From the NCBI RefSeq assembly GCF_013694245.2, contig NZ_CP059322.2:3665001-3729000 (forward strand): a DNA stretch of 64,000 nucleotides, given 5' to 3'. Origin of the DNA: Micromonospora ferruginea. Lineage in GTDB: Bacteria; Actinomycetota; Actinomycetes; Mycobacteriales; Micromonosporaceae. Shown here piece by piece: positions 27,384 to 35,330 of the stretch (its first letter is position 1; the number at the start of each line of letters is the position of its first letter). A model generated the notes under the pieces. That model ran no database searches. It was not told where the DNA came from and saw only the letters and a program-made list of their open reading frames with translations. A program made the translations under genes and the position numbers.

Positions 27384-28040
27384 GTGGCACACCACATGCG
27401 GACGACCGTCATCGTCGCGAGCGCGATGGTCGCACTTACGGCCTGCGCCCCCGCGGGCTACAACGGGGCGAACTCGGGCGCGGCGGAGCCGGTCGCCGTC
27501 GCCGCGGCCGAGCCGACCGCGGCCGCCGAACCGGAGGCGTCGGCCTCGCCGGAGGAACCGGCGGCCGACAAGGCGCCCCCGTCGGACGTGAAGCTCACCG
27601 ACGAGCTGGTCGGCAAGAAGCTGCCCCGGATGGGCAAGGTCGTCACCGACCAGGACGGCTGGGTGCTGTACCGCTTCGACAAGGACTCGGCGAACCCGGC
27701 GCAGTCCAACTGCGTGGACAAGTGCGCCGAGGTCTGGCCGCCGGCGCTGACCGACGGCAACCCGCAGTTGCAGGGCGTCTCCGACGACAAGGTCGGCACC
27801 GTCACCCGCCAGGACGGCACCCGCCAGATCACCATCGGCGACTGGCCGGTCTACCGCTACATCGGTGACAAGAAGCCGGGCCAGTGGAAGGGCCAGGGCG
27901 TCGGCGGCACCTGGTTCGTCGTCGACCCGAACGGCAAGAAGAACCTGACCTGCCTGCCGACGGGCACCCCGAAGGCGGTCGCCCCGCCCGCGTCGGGTGA
28001 CTCGGGCAGCTCGGGTGGCGGCTCGGACTACTCGTACTGA
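27384..28040 (+). CDS. secreted lipoprotein with COG4315-type repeats
   Basis: 218 residues from GTG 27384, chosen because GAGGAGG (27373-27379) is at proper distance; the ATG at 27396 is too far. The lipobox ALTAC gives C21. An Ala/Pro/Glu-rich linker is followed by two repeats, one with WVLYRFDKDSANP and CVDKCAEVWPP, the other with WPVYRYIGDKKPGQWKGQ. The cysteine pair might bind metal or form a disulphide. Such lipoproteins often accompany ECF sigma/anti-sigma pairs, so it is a likely regulon member. Function unknown. Confidence 0.8.
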   Translation: MAHHMRTTVIVASAMVALTACAPAGYNGANSGAAEPVAVAAAEPTAAAEPEASASPEEPAADKAPPSDVKLTDELVGKKLPRMGKVVTDQDGWVLYRFDKDSANPAQSNCVDKCAEVWPPALTDGNPQLQGVSDDKVGTVTRQDGTRQITIGDWPVYRYIGDKKPGQWKGQGVGGTWFVVDPNGKKNLTCLPTGTPKAVAPPASGDSGSSGGGSDYSY

Positions 28041-28051
28041 CCGCACCGGAC

Positions 28052-28094
28052 ACGGTGACCGGCCGCCGCCGGGGAGGGCGCGGCCGGTCACCGT
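28052..28094 (+). terminator. terminator after the lipoprotein gene
   Basis: Perfect 14-bp stem ACGGTGACCGGCCG / CGGCCGGTCACCGT with a 15-nt loop. Confidence 0.65.
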
Positions 28095-28143
28095 CGTGGA
28101 CCCGGGAGACGGGGCGTACCGGCATCGCCCCGCCTCCCGGCAC

Positions 28144-28180
28144 GGACACCGCCGCGCGCTCGCCGCGCACGGCGGTGTCC
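28144..28180. repeat. inverted repeat before the glycosylase gene
   Basis: GGACACCGCCG and CGGCGGTGTCC are perfectly complementary across about 15 bp, 36 bp before GTG 28216. It may be a second terminator or an operator. Confidence 0.4.
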
Positions 28181-28215
28181 GCCGTCACGGCGGCCCGCCG
28201 TGGCAGAGTGGCGGG

Positions 28216-29130
28216 GTGACCTCGCCCGCCGCCCGCCGGACGCTGCGCCCGCCGGCCGGCTACCGCCTCGCCGCCTCGGTGCGGGCGTTGACGTTCAGCC
28301 CGTACGACCCGTGCGCGCGGATCGCCGCCGGCAGCTTCTGGTGGGCCACCCGCACCCCGGACGGTCCGGCCACGCTGGCGCTGCGCCCGGAGGCCGGTGA
28401 GCTGGTCGCCGAGGGCTACGGGCCGGGGGCGGACTGGGTGGTCGACCGCGCCGACGGCGTGGCCGGGCTGCGCGACGACCTGACCGGGTTCGCCGCGCTG
28501 GCCGCCACGCACCCGCTGGTGGCCCGGCTGGCGCAGGCGCACCACGGGCTGCGGATGCCCGCCACCGGGCAGGTCTTCCCCCGGCTGCTGCGGGCCGTCT
28601 TCGAGCAGAAGGTCACCGGCAAGGAGGCCTACCGGGCGTACGCGGCGACCGTGCGGCACTTCCGCGAGGCGGCGCCGGGTCCGCTGCAACCGCTGCTGCT
28701 GCCGCCGGAGCCGGCCGCGGTGGCGGCCACGCCGTACTGGGTGTTCCACCCGTTCGGGGTGGAGCAGCGCCGGGCGGACACGCTGCGCCGCGCGGCCGCC
28801 GTGGCGGACCGGCTGGAGCGCTGCGCGGACGCGGCCGAGGCGACCCGCCGGCTCACCGCGATCGCCGGCATCGGGCCGTGGACCGCCGCCGAGGTGGTCC
28901 GGATCGCGTACGGCGACCCGGACGCGGTCAGCGTCGGCGACTACCACGTGCCGAACACGGTGGCCTGGGCGCTGGCCGGGGAGCCACGCGGGGACGACGC
29001 CCGGATGCTGGCGCTGCTGGCGCCGTTCGCCGGCCACCGGGGGCGGGTGTGCGTGCTGCTGGAGGCCGCCGGCATCCAGGCCCCGAAGTACGGGCCGCGC
29101 GCCCCGATCCGCTCGTTCGCCCGCTACTGA
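28216..29130 (+). CDS. DNA-3-methyladenine glycosylase II family (AlkA-type HhH-GPD)
   Basis: 304 residues. The helix-hairpin-helix LTAIAGIGPWTAAEVVRIAY is followed by the catalytic aspartate context DAVSVGDYHVPNTV. The central VFEQKVTGKEAYRAY and PFGVEQRRADTLRRAA segments are typical. Removes alkylated bases in base-excision repair. No Ada-like domain is attached. Unlike E. coli AlkA it has an extended N-terminus (residues 1-80) that forms the usual beta-rich domain. Confidence 0.85.
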   Translation: MTSPAARRTLRPPAGYRLAASVRALTFSPYDPCARIAAGSFWWATRTPDGPATLALRPEAGELVAEGYGPGADWVVDRADGVAGLRDDLTGFAALAATHPLVARLAQAHHGLRMPATGQVFPRLLRAVFEQKVTGKEAYRAYAATVRHFREAAPGPLQPLLLPPEPAAVAATPYWVFHPFGVEQRRADTLRRAAAVADRLERCADAAEATRRLTAIAGIGPWTAAEVVRIAYGDPDAVSVGDYHVPNTVAWALAGEPRGDDARMLALLAPFAGHRGRVCVLLEAAGIQAPKYGPRAPIRSFARY

Positions 29131-29134
29131 GCGG

Positions 29135-29635
29135 TCACCGCCCGGCGCACAGCCGGCGCAGCGTGCGCCCCAGCCACCAGGCGTACCCCAGTTGGAAGCC
29201 CCGGGTGACCGGCCCGGCGGCCCGCACGTACCAGTGCGCCGGCCGGCTGAACGCGGTCACCTCGAAGAAGGTCCCGTCCGGGCCGCGGGTGACCAGGAAC
29301 GCCTCCTCGCCGATCTCCGGGTGCCCGGGCAGCGTGCCGTAGCCGAAGCCGGCCCGGTCCGGCTCGTCGACCGCCCAGACCACCTCGGTCGGGCCCCACA
29401 GCCGCGCCGGCCCGACGCCGAGCCCCGGCGTGACCCGCACCCCGGGGGCGGCGCGCGGCGCGTCGGCGCGCATCACCACGCCGGCGGCGCGGTGCAGCCG
29501 CCAGCCGAGCACCGCGTCCGCCGCGGTCGGGAAACCGCCGTCCGGCAGCCGGACGCGGTGGCGCAGGTGGTGGTAGCCGGCCGGCAGGCCGCCGTCGCGG
29601 GTCGCGCCCACCTCCGGGTACGTCAGCTCGGCCAC
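29135..29635 (-). CDS. DUF1990 family protein
   Basis: 166 residues from GTG 29635, preceded by GAGGAGG at suitable distance; GTG 29644 is an alternative. Family marks are LTYPEVGATRD, the RLPDGGFPTAADAVLGWRLH run and FLVTRGPDGTFFEVTAFSRP. Function unknown; the fold resembles START-like ligand-binding proteins. It converges on the glycosylase gene with five bases between. Confidence 0.78.
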   Translation of the reverse strand: MAELTYPEVGATRDGGLPAGYHHLRHRVRLPDGGFPTAADAVLGWRLHRAAGVVMRADAPRAAPGVRVTPGLGVGPARLWGPTEVVWAVDEPDRAGFGYGTLPGHPEIGEEAFLVTRGPDGTFFEVTAFSRPAHWYVRAAGPVTRGFQLGYAWWLGRTLRRLCAGR

Positions 29636-29707
29636 GTCGGCCACCTCCTCGCACGGGGACACCCGCCAGGGTACGACCGCGCGACGCGGATGTGGTGAGC
29701 TGAGCCG

Positions 29708-30196
29708 GTGACCGACGACGTGACCATCGCCCCCGCCGTCGCCTCGGACGCGGGTGAGATCCTCACCGTGCAGCGCGCCGCGTACCTGGTGGAGGCGCAG
29801 CGTTACCGGGACCTGTTCCTGCCCCCGCTGACCGAGACGCTGGACGAGGTGCGGGCGGCGCTGGCCGGCCCGGCCGTGGTGCTCGCCGCCCGGCGCGGCA
29901 CCCGCCTGGTCGGGTCGGTGCGGGCCCGCCTGGACGGGGGCACCGCCCACGTCGGCCGGCTCTCGGTCGCGCCGGACCAGCAGGGGCACGGCATCGGCGG
30001 GCGGCTGCTGAGCGCGGTGGAGCGGGCCTGCGCCGGCCGGGTGACGCGGTTCGCGCTGTTCACCGGCGCCGACAGCACCGACAACCTGGGCCTGTACGCC
30101 CGGCGCGGCTACCGGGTGGTGGCGCACCGGCCGGACGAGAACGGCAACCGGCTGGCGGTGCTGGAGAAGGTCAGCCCCGCTCGCAGCGACGCCTGA
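29708..30196 (+). CDS. GNAT family N-acetyltransferase
   Basis: 162 residues. The acetyl-CoA-binding motif is VAPDQQGHGIGGRLLSAVE; the C-terminal NLGLYARRGYRVVAH is also standard for GNAT. Substrate unknown. Its last 26 bases overlap the convergent SRPBCC gene. Confidence 0.85.
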   Translation: MTDDVTIAPAVASDAGEILTVQRAAYLVEAQRYRDLFLPPLTETLDEVRAALAGPAVVLAARRGTRLVGSVRARLDGGTAHVGRLSVAPDQQGHGIGGRLLSAVERACAGRVTRFALFTGADSTDNLGLYARRGYRVVAHRPDENGNRLAVLEKVSPARSDA

Positions 30197-30593
30197 GCCC
30201 GTCCGCCTCCTGGCGCAGGTAGCGGCGCATGGTGGCACCGCCGACCAGCCCGACCAGCCCGGCCAGCGGGCCGGTCTGCGCCAGGACCAGCTCGGCGCGG
30301 GTGCGTCCGTCGTCCAGCGGCACCAGCCGGTGCTCGCCGCGACTGCGCACGCCGGGGGCGGTGGACTCCCAGACGAAGGCGTACGGCGGGTCGATCTCGG
30401 TGACCCGCCACACGGCGGGTCGTAGCCGGGGCTGGGTCAGCCGGGCGGTGGAGCCGAGGGCCAGCGGTCCGGGCTCCAGCCGGTGGGCGGCGGTGACCGA
30501 GGGCGTCCACTCGGCCCAGCGCTCGATGTCGCTCTGCACCGCCCAGACCCGCTCGACGTCAGCGGCGATCTCGACGACCTCCACGAACCGCAT
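30171..30593 (-). CDS. SRPBCC family protein
   Basis: 140 residues from ATG 30593 behind GGGAGGG. START/Bet v1-like fold: FVEVVEIAADVERVWAVQSD, the YAFVWESTAPGVRSRGEH strand pair and a long C-terminal helix (GATMRRYLRQEADGLRRR). Probably binds a hydrophobic ligand or acts as a cyclase/dehydratase relative; no ligand can be named. The 3' end overlaps the GNAT gene by 26 bp. Confidence 0.8.
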   Translation of the reverse strand: MRFVEVVEIAADVERVWAVQSDIERWAEWTPSVTAAHRLEPGPLALGSTARLTQPRLRPAVWRVTEIDPPYAFVWESTAPGVRSRGEHRLVPLDDGRTRAELVLAQTGPLAGLVGLVGGATMRRYLRQEADGLRRRCERG

Positions 30594-30665
30594 AACGTCC
30601 CTCCCCCATGGACAGTCCCCCAACCCTAACCCCGCCCCGCCGCCCCCGCCGTTCCCCTGCTCGTC

Positions 30666-30733
30666 GATCTTGGAGTTGTGGCGCCCAGGATGTCCGTCAG
30701 GCGGAGTTTGTCAGGCACCACAAGTCCAAGATC
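30666..30733. repeat. dispersed palindromic element, family A copy 2
   Basis: Arms GATCTTGGAGTTGTGGCGCC and GGCACCACAAGTCCAAGATC around 28 bp. Here it separates two minus-strand genes, so a simple convergent-terminator role does not apply. Confidence 0.85.
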
Positions 30734-30781
30734 GGCGGGCAGTCGGCGGGCGGGCGGCGGTCCCGGCCGGGGACCGGTGGG

Positions 30782-30994
30782 TCAGGCGGGTTCGCGGAGG
30801 TCGGCGAGGGTGAGCGGGGTGTAGCGGTGGAGCAGGTGCTCCAGTTCGGGCACGGAGCCCACCTCGCCGACGACGTTCGCGCCGCCGCCGTGCTCGGGCG
30901 GGTAGCGGTGCACCAGCCGGTAGCGGTACCGCCCGCGGACCAGCTCCACGCTGACCCGCCAGCGCCCGCAGCATCCGCAACTCCACTCCGACAC
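30782..30994 (-). CDS. 70-residue protein with a CxCC motif
   Basis: Begins VSEWSCGCCGRWRVSVELVR and continues to LADLREPA. The N-terminal Cys cluster followed by basic/aromatic strands (RGRYRYRLVHRY) suggests a small zinc or nucleic-acid-associated protein, but the family is unknown to me. GTG 30994 fits the conserved-looking start. Confidence 0.55.
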   Translation of the reverse strand: MSEWSCGCCGRWRVSVELVRGRYRYRLVHRYPPEHGGGANVVGEVGSVPELEHLLHRYTPLTLADLREPA

Positions 30995-31128
30995 GCCGCG
31001 ACGGTAGCTCTGACCTGCGGTTACATCATCCGGTCGGCGGTGACGAAGGGACCGGGACGGGACACGCCGCCCGACCCGGGCGGTGATCTGGCTCACCACC
31101 GTCGGTGGGGTCTGGTTGACTGGTCGCC

Positions 31129-32241
31129 GTGGACCTGCCGATCAACCCACCGGTCGAGCCGATGCTCGCCAAGAGCGTCGCCGAGCTGCCCACCGATCCC
31201 GGCCTGACCTACGAGCCGAAGTGGGACGGCTTCCGCTGCATCGTCTTCCGCGACGGCGACGAGGTCGAGCTGGCCAGCCGCGGCGGCAAGTCGATGACGC
31301 GCTACTTCCCCGAGGTGGTGGAGCAGGCGCGCCGCCAGCTCCCGCCCCGCTGCGCGGTCGACGGCGAGCTGATCGTGATCCGCCGGGACGGGCCGGGCGG
31401 GCAGCCGCGCCTCGACTTCGAGCTGCTCGCGCAGCGCATCCATCCGGCCGCCTCGCGGGTGAAGCTGCTGGCCGAGACCACGCCTGCCGACTTCGTCGCG
31501 TTCGACCTGCTCGCCGTCGACGACGAGCTGCTCACCGACCGGCCCTACCCGCAGCGCCGGGAGCGGCTGGAGCGGGCCCTGGCCGGGGTCCGGCCGCCGG
31601 TGCACGTGACCCAGGTGACCACCGACCCGGAGACGGCGCGGCGCTGGTTCGAGGTGTTCGAGGGCGCCGGCCTGGACGGCCTCATCGTCAAGCCGGCCGA
31701 CCTGCCCTACGAGCCGGGCAAGCGGCTGATGTCCAAGGTCAAGCACGCCCGCACGGCGGACGCGGTGGTGGCCGGCTTCCGCTGGCACAAGTCCGGCCCG
31801 GTGGTCGGCTCGCTGCTGCTCGGCCTCTACGGCGACGACGGGTTGCTGCACCACATCGGCGTCAGCTCGTCGTTCACCATGGCCCGGCGCAAGGAGCTGC
31901 TCGACGAGCTGGAGCCCTACCGCGACGTCGGCGGCGACCACCCGTGGGTGCACGGCGACCACGAGCGGGGCCAGCGCATCCCGGGCGGGGTGAGCCGGTG
32001 GACCGGCGGCAAGAACCTGGAGTGGGAGCCGCTGCGCCCGGAGCTGGTGGTCGAGGTGGCCTACGACGCGATGGAGGGCGACCGGCTGCGGCACACCGCA
32101 CGGTTCCTGCGCTGGCGCCCCGACCGTGACCCCCGCTCGTGCGACTACGGCCAGCTCGACCGCCCGATCCGCTTCGACGTCGACGAGGTGCTGCGCGGGG
32201 ATCCGGCGGCGACGGTGAGCGACGCCGGCGGCCGGGCGTAG
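31129..32241 (+). CDS. ligC: ATP-dependent DNA ligase, LigC type
   Basis: 370 residues. The adenylation lysine lies in EPKWDGFRC (K31). Other nucleotidyltransferase motifs are SRGGKSMTRY, DGELIVI, FDLLAVDDELL, EGLIVK-like DGLIVKPADLPYEPGK and KVKHARTAD (motif V), followed by an OB-fold. It is a stand-alone ligase without polymerase or nuclease domains, as in mycobacterial LigC, which serves excision repair and backup end-joining. A separate LigD-type polymerase is encoded at 52.2-53.2 kb. GTG start; the stop TAG also forms part of a -10-like TAGCCT for the next gene. Confidence 0.9.
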   Translation: MDLPINPPVEPMLAKSVAELPTDPGLTYEPKWDGFRCIVFRDGDEVELASRGGKSMTRYFPEVVEQARRQLPPRCAVDGELIVIRRDGPGGQPRLDFELLAQRIHPAASRVKLLAETTPADFVAFDLLAVDDELLTDRPYPQRRERLERALAGVRPPVHVTQVTTDPETARRWFEVFEGAGLDGLIVKPADLPYEPGKRLMSKVKHARTADAVVAGFRWHKSGPVVGSLLLGLYGDDGLLHHIGVSSSFTMARRKELLDELEPYRDVGGDHPWVHGDHERGQRIPGGVSRWTGGKNLEWEPLRPELVVEVAYDAMEGDRLRHTARFLRWRPDRDPRSCDYGQLDRPIRFDVDEVLRGDPAATVSDAGGRA

Positions 32242-32275
32242 CCTGGCGGTCGACCCGATCATGGAAGGCGCCCAC

Positions 32276-33865
32276 GTGACAGGCTTCCCCCACCGGCCCC
32301 GCCGGGTCCGGCCCACGCTGGCCGCGTTCGTCGCGGCGGTGGTGCTCACCGCCGGCTGCACGCTGCCGGCGTTCGCCCCGCGTGCCGAGAGCGAGGGCGA
32401 GGCGGCCCCGCCGGGCAGCGCGCCCACCTGGCGGTCCTGCCCGGAGGTGCCCGACGAGCTGGTCGGCCGGGGCGCGGCCGACATGCGCTACGACTGCGCC
32501 CGGATCCTGGTGCCGCGCAACTGGGGCGCCGGGGCGACCACCGGCGCGACCACCGGGCCGGGCACCGGCGAGACGTTCGAGATCGCGCTGATCCGGGCGC
32601 GCTCCACCAAGCAGCGCGACCGGATCGGGTCGCTGGTGGTCAACCCGGGCGGCCCCGGCGCGTCCGGGGTGGACACCGCGGTCTACCTCTCCTTCGGCCC
32701 GGCGTTCGGCGGCCTGCCGACGGCGATCACCGACCGGTTCGACATCGTCGGCTTCGACCCGCGCGGGGTGGCCCGGTCCAGCCCGGTCAGGTGCATTCCC
32801 GACGCCGACCTGGACGCCAGCTTCGGCTACGACCCCGACCCGGAGGGCCAGGCGTCCTTCGACGGCTTCGTCGACCTCAACCGGCGCATCGGCGAACGGT
32901 GCGGCGCGAAGTACGGCGACCAGCTTCCGCTCTACGGCACCGAGCAGGCCGCCCGGGACATGGACGCGGTGCGCGCGGCGGTCGGCGACGAGAAGCTGAG
33001 CTATCTCGGCTACTCCTACGGCACGCTGCTGGGCGCCACCTACGCCCAGCTCTACCCGCAGCGGGTGCGGGCGCTGGTGCTCGACGGCGCGGTCGACCCG
33101 AGGCAGCAGTTGATCGCCGGTTCGGAGAGCCAGGCCAAGGGCTTCGAGCGGGCGTTCGACAACTTCGCCCGGTGGTGCGCGGCGAACGCCGGGCGCTGCC
33201 CGATCGCGCCGGACGCGCGGGGCGCGGTCACCGCCGCGATCGACAAGGCCAACGCCTCGCCGGTGCGGGGCGCGGGCGGTCGGAAGGCCACCGCCGGCTG
33301 GGTGTTCTACGCGGTGATCTCCTCGCTCTACACCGAGCAGGGGTGGCAGGAGCTGGCCCGGGCGATCGACGAGTTGCAGGGCGGCGACCCGGCGGGCGTG
33401 TTCAAGCTCGCCGACGCGTACGCCGGCCGTGAGGACGACGGGCACTACTCCAACCTGTTCGACGCCAACCTGGCGGTCAACTGCGCCGACGAGTCCGAGA
33501 AGCCGACCCGGGAGCAGGTGCGGTCGTTGCAGTCGCAGTGGCGGCAGAAATATCCGCTGTTCGGTCCGGCGCTGGCGGTGGGGATGCTCGGCTGCGTGGA
33601 GTGGCCGGGCGGGCGTGATCCGTACCCCACCGGGCGGGCGACCGGCGCGCCGCCGATCCTGGTGGTCGGCACCACCGGCGACCCGGCCACGCCCTACGAG
33701 CAGACCGCCGCGCTGGCCTCGATGCTTGGTGTCGGCCGGGTGCTGACGTGGGAGGGCGAGGGGCACACCGCCTATCCGCAGACCCGGTGCGTGACGGCGG
33801 CCGTCGACGCGTACCTGATCTCGCTCACCGTCCCCCGGGAGGGGCTGCGCTGCCCCGCCCGGTGA
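32276..33865 (+). CDS. secreted alpha/beta hydrolase (SlpD/TAP-type peptidase family), lipoprotein
   Basis: 529 residues. GGAAGG at 32263-32268 selects GTG 32276 over the ATG at 32261. The signal peptide ends in the lipobox LTAGC. The catalytic serine is in LGYSYGTLLGATYAQ, oxyanion region NPGGPGASG, and the C-terminal TAP-like domain has VVGTTGDPATPYEQ with the catalytic Asp and GEGHTAYPQTRCV with the His. Related enzymes are exported tripeptidyl aminopeptidases or esterases; specificity is not determined by sequence. Confidence 0.85.
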   Translation: MTGFPHRPRRVRPTLAAFVAAVVLTAGCTLPAFAPRAESEGEAAPPGSAPTWRSCPEVPDELVGRGAADMRYDCARILVPRNWGAGATTGATTGPGTGETFEIALIRARSTKQRDRIGSLVVNPGGPGASGVDTAVYLSFGPAFGGLPTAITDRFDIVGFDPRGVARSSPVRCIPDADLDASFGYDPDPEGQASFDGFVDLNRRIGERCGAKYGDQLPLYGTEQAARDMDAVRAAVGDEKLSYLGYSYGTLLGATYAQLYPQRVRALVLDGAVDPRQQLIAGSESQAKGFERAFDNFARWCAANAGRCPIAPDARGAVTAAIDKANASPVRGAGGRKATAGWVFYAVISSLYTEQGWQELARAIDELQGGDPAGVFKLADAYAGREDDGHYSNLFDANLAVNCADESEKPTREQVRSLQSQWRQKYPLFGPALAVGMLGCVEWPGGRDPYPTGRATGAPPILVVGTTGDPATPYEQTAALASMLGVGRVLTWEGEGHTAYPQTRCVTAAVDAYLISLTVPREGLRCPAR

Positions 33866-33882
33866 CGGTGCGGCGTGCGGTG

Positions 33883-35157
33883 TCAGCCGGCGGCCGGCGG
33901 CGTCCAGCCCTCGGGCAGGTGCCCGATGCGGACCCGCTGCGGGTGGTCGCCGACCGGAACGCTGGCGACCTTCTGGCCGGTGGCGAAGCTGATCGCGGTG
34001 ACCCGGTCCGCGCCGGACTCGGAGATGACGCAGTCCCGGCCGTCCCCGCTGACCGTGGCCCAGTAGGGCTTGCTGGCCGGCACCAACGTGCCCTCGCGCA
34101 GGGTGGCCCGGTCGACCACGGTCGCGTAGTCGTCCATGGTGCCGGCGACGCAGAGCCGCGACCCGTCCGGGCTGACCGACAGGCCGTGGTGGCGTGAGTC
34201 GTTCACCCAGGTGGTGCGGTCCTCGCTGGTGGCCGGGTTCTTCGGCAGCGTGGCGACCCGGGTGATCCGGTCGGCGGCCACGTCGTACTCGACCAGGCCG
34301 TTGAAGAACGACACCTGGAAGTAGAGCCGGCTGCCGTCCGGGGTGAACACCGCCGGGCGGACCGCGTCGGAGAGGTCGCGGCGGCCGGCGGCGTCCAGCC
34401 GGTCCCGCATGTCGATCACCTTGACCACCTGAAACGTGCTGGTGTCGGCGACGGTGATCTTCCGGTCCCCCTTGGTCCAGTCGAGCCAGGGCGCGTCCAG
34501 GTCGGTGTTGACCTCGCCGATGGACATGTTCCACAGTCGACGGCCGCCGTCGGTGAAGATGTTCTCGTGCGGCTTGTCGCCGGTGCCGAACGAGCCGAGC
34601 TGCACCCCGGTGCGAATGTCCAGCACGTGCACGGTGTTCGAGGTGGAGGCGGAGACCGCCACCCGGGTGCCGTCCGGTGACACGGCCATGTGGTCGGCGC
34701 GGTAGCCGGAGACCGGGAACCGCCAGCGAACCCCGCCGGTGGCCAGGTCGATCGACACGACGTCGGCGAAGCTGGGCCGGGACACGACCAGGGCGCTGCC
34801 GTCCGGCGTGGTGTACATGTCGTCGACGAACTGGTCGTGGCCCTCCCCCGGGCCCTGCCGGATGCCGAGGAAGTAGGCCAGCTTGATCGGGTTGAGGTAG
34901 ATCTCGCGCAGCCGCGCGGTCCGGTCCGGGATCACGTCGATCCGGCCGATCCTGGCGTAGTCGCCGCGGGAGCGGATGACGTCGGCGGTGCCGTCCCAGT
35001 TGTTGCCGACGAACATCACCTCCTCGAGCGCGGCGGCGGCCGAGGCGGGCGCGGGCGCCGCGGCCAGCGGGGTGGACACGGCGAGGGCGAGGGCGGCCAG
35101 CGCGGCGAGGCCGGCGCGGCGGCGGGATCGGGGCGGGCGGGATGGCACGGGGGTCAT
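33883..35157 (-). CDS. secreted YVTN/beta-propeller repeat protein
   Basis: 424 residues from ATG 35157, where AGGAGG sits five bases upstream; the ATG at 35187 lacks one. Sec signal up to ASAAAA near residue 40. Repeated blades contain DGSALVVSRPSFADVVSIDL, DGTRVAVSASTSNTVHVLDI and DGSRLYFQVSFFNGLVEYD, typical of YncE-like seven-bladed propellers. A binding or scaffold role outside the cell is likely. The DKPHEN and HHGLSVSPDG motifs could be ligand or metal sites. Divergent from the PucR-like regulator. Confidence 0.78.
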   Translation of the reverse strand: MTPVPSRPPRSRRRAGLAALAALALAVSTPLAAAPAPASAAAALEEVMFVGNNWDGTADVIRSRGDYARIGRIDVIPDRTARLREIYLNPIKLAYFLGIRQGPGEGHDQFVDDMYTTPDGSALVVSRPSFADVVSIDLATGGVRWRFPVSGYRADHMAVSPDGTRVAVSASTSNTVHVLDIRTGVQLGSFGTGDKPHENIFTDGGRRLWNMSIGEVNTDLDAPWLDWTKGDRKITVADTSTFQVVKVIDMRDRLDAAGRRDLSDAVRPAVFTPDGSRLYFQVSFFNGLVEYDVAADRITRVATLPKNPATSEDRTTWVNDSRHHGLSVSPDGSRLCVAGTMDDYATVVDRATLREGTLVPASKPYWATVSGDGRDCVISESGADRVTAISFATGQKVASVPVGDHPQRVRIGHLPEGWTPPAAG

Positions 35158-35212
35158 GGACGCCTCCTGACGGCCGGGTTGGGACATCGACGTTCCTCGG
35201 TGGCTCGATCGG

Positions 35213-35230
35213 TGTTACCTTGCGGTAACA
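35213..35230. promoter_or_regulatory. palindromic operator candidate in a divergent promoter
   Basis: TGTTACC-TTGC-GGTAACA, perfect 7-bp arms with a 4-bp centre, in the 173-bp gap between the beta-propeller gene and the PucR-like regulator. Its symmetry suits a dimeric regulator controlling either gene. Confidence 0.55.
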
Positions 35231-35330
35231 ACCAGGAGAGCAACCGGCCGGTCTCCGTGACTAGGCACCGGACGCCAACGCCCGACCGGCCCGGTTGTGC
35301 CGCGACGACAACGGGAGGCGGCGGGCGCCG

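Noticed and set aside
31874..34534. 886-residue open frame on the minus strand
   Set aside because: Shadow of the LigC C-terminus, the secreted hydrolase and the propeller gene in another frame; low-complexity composition.
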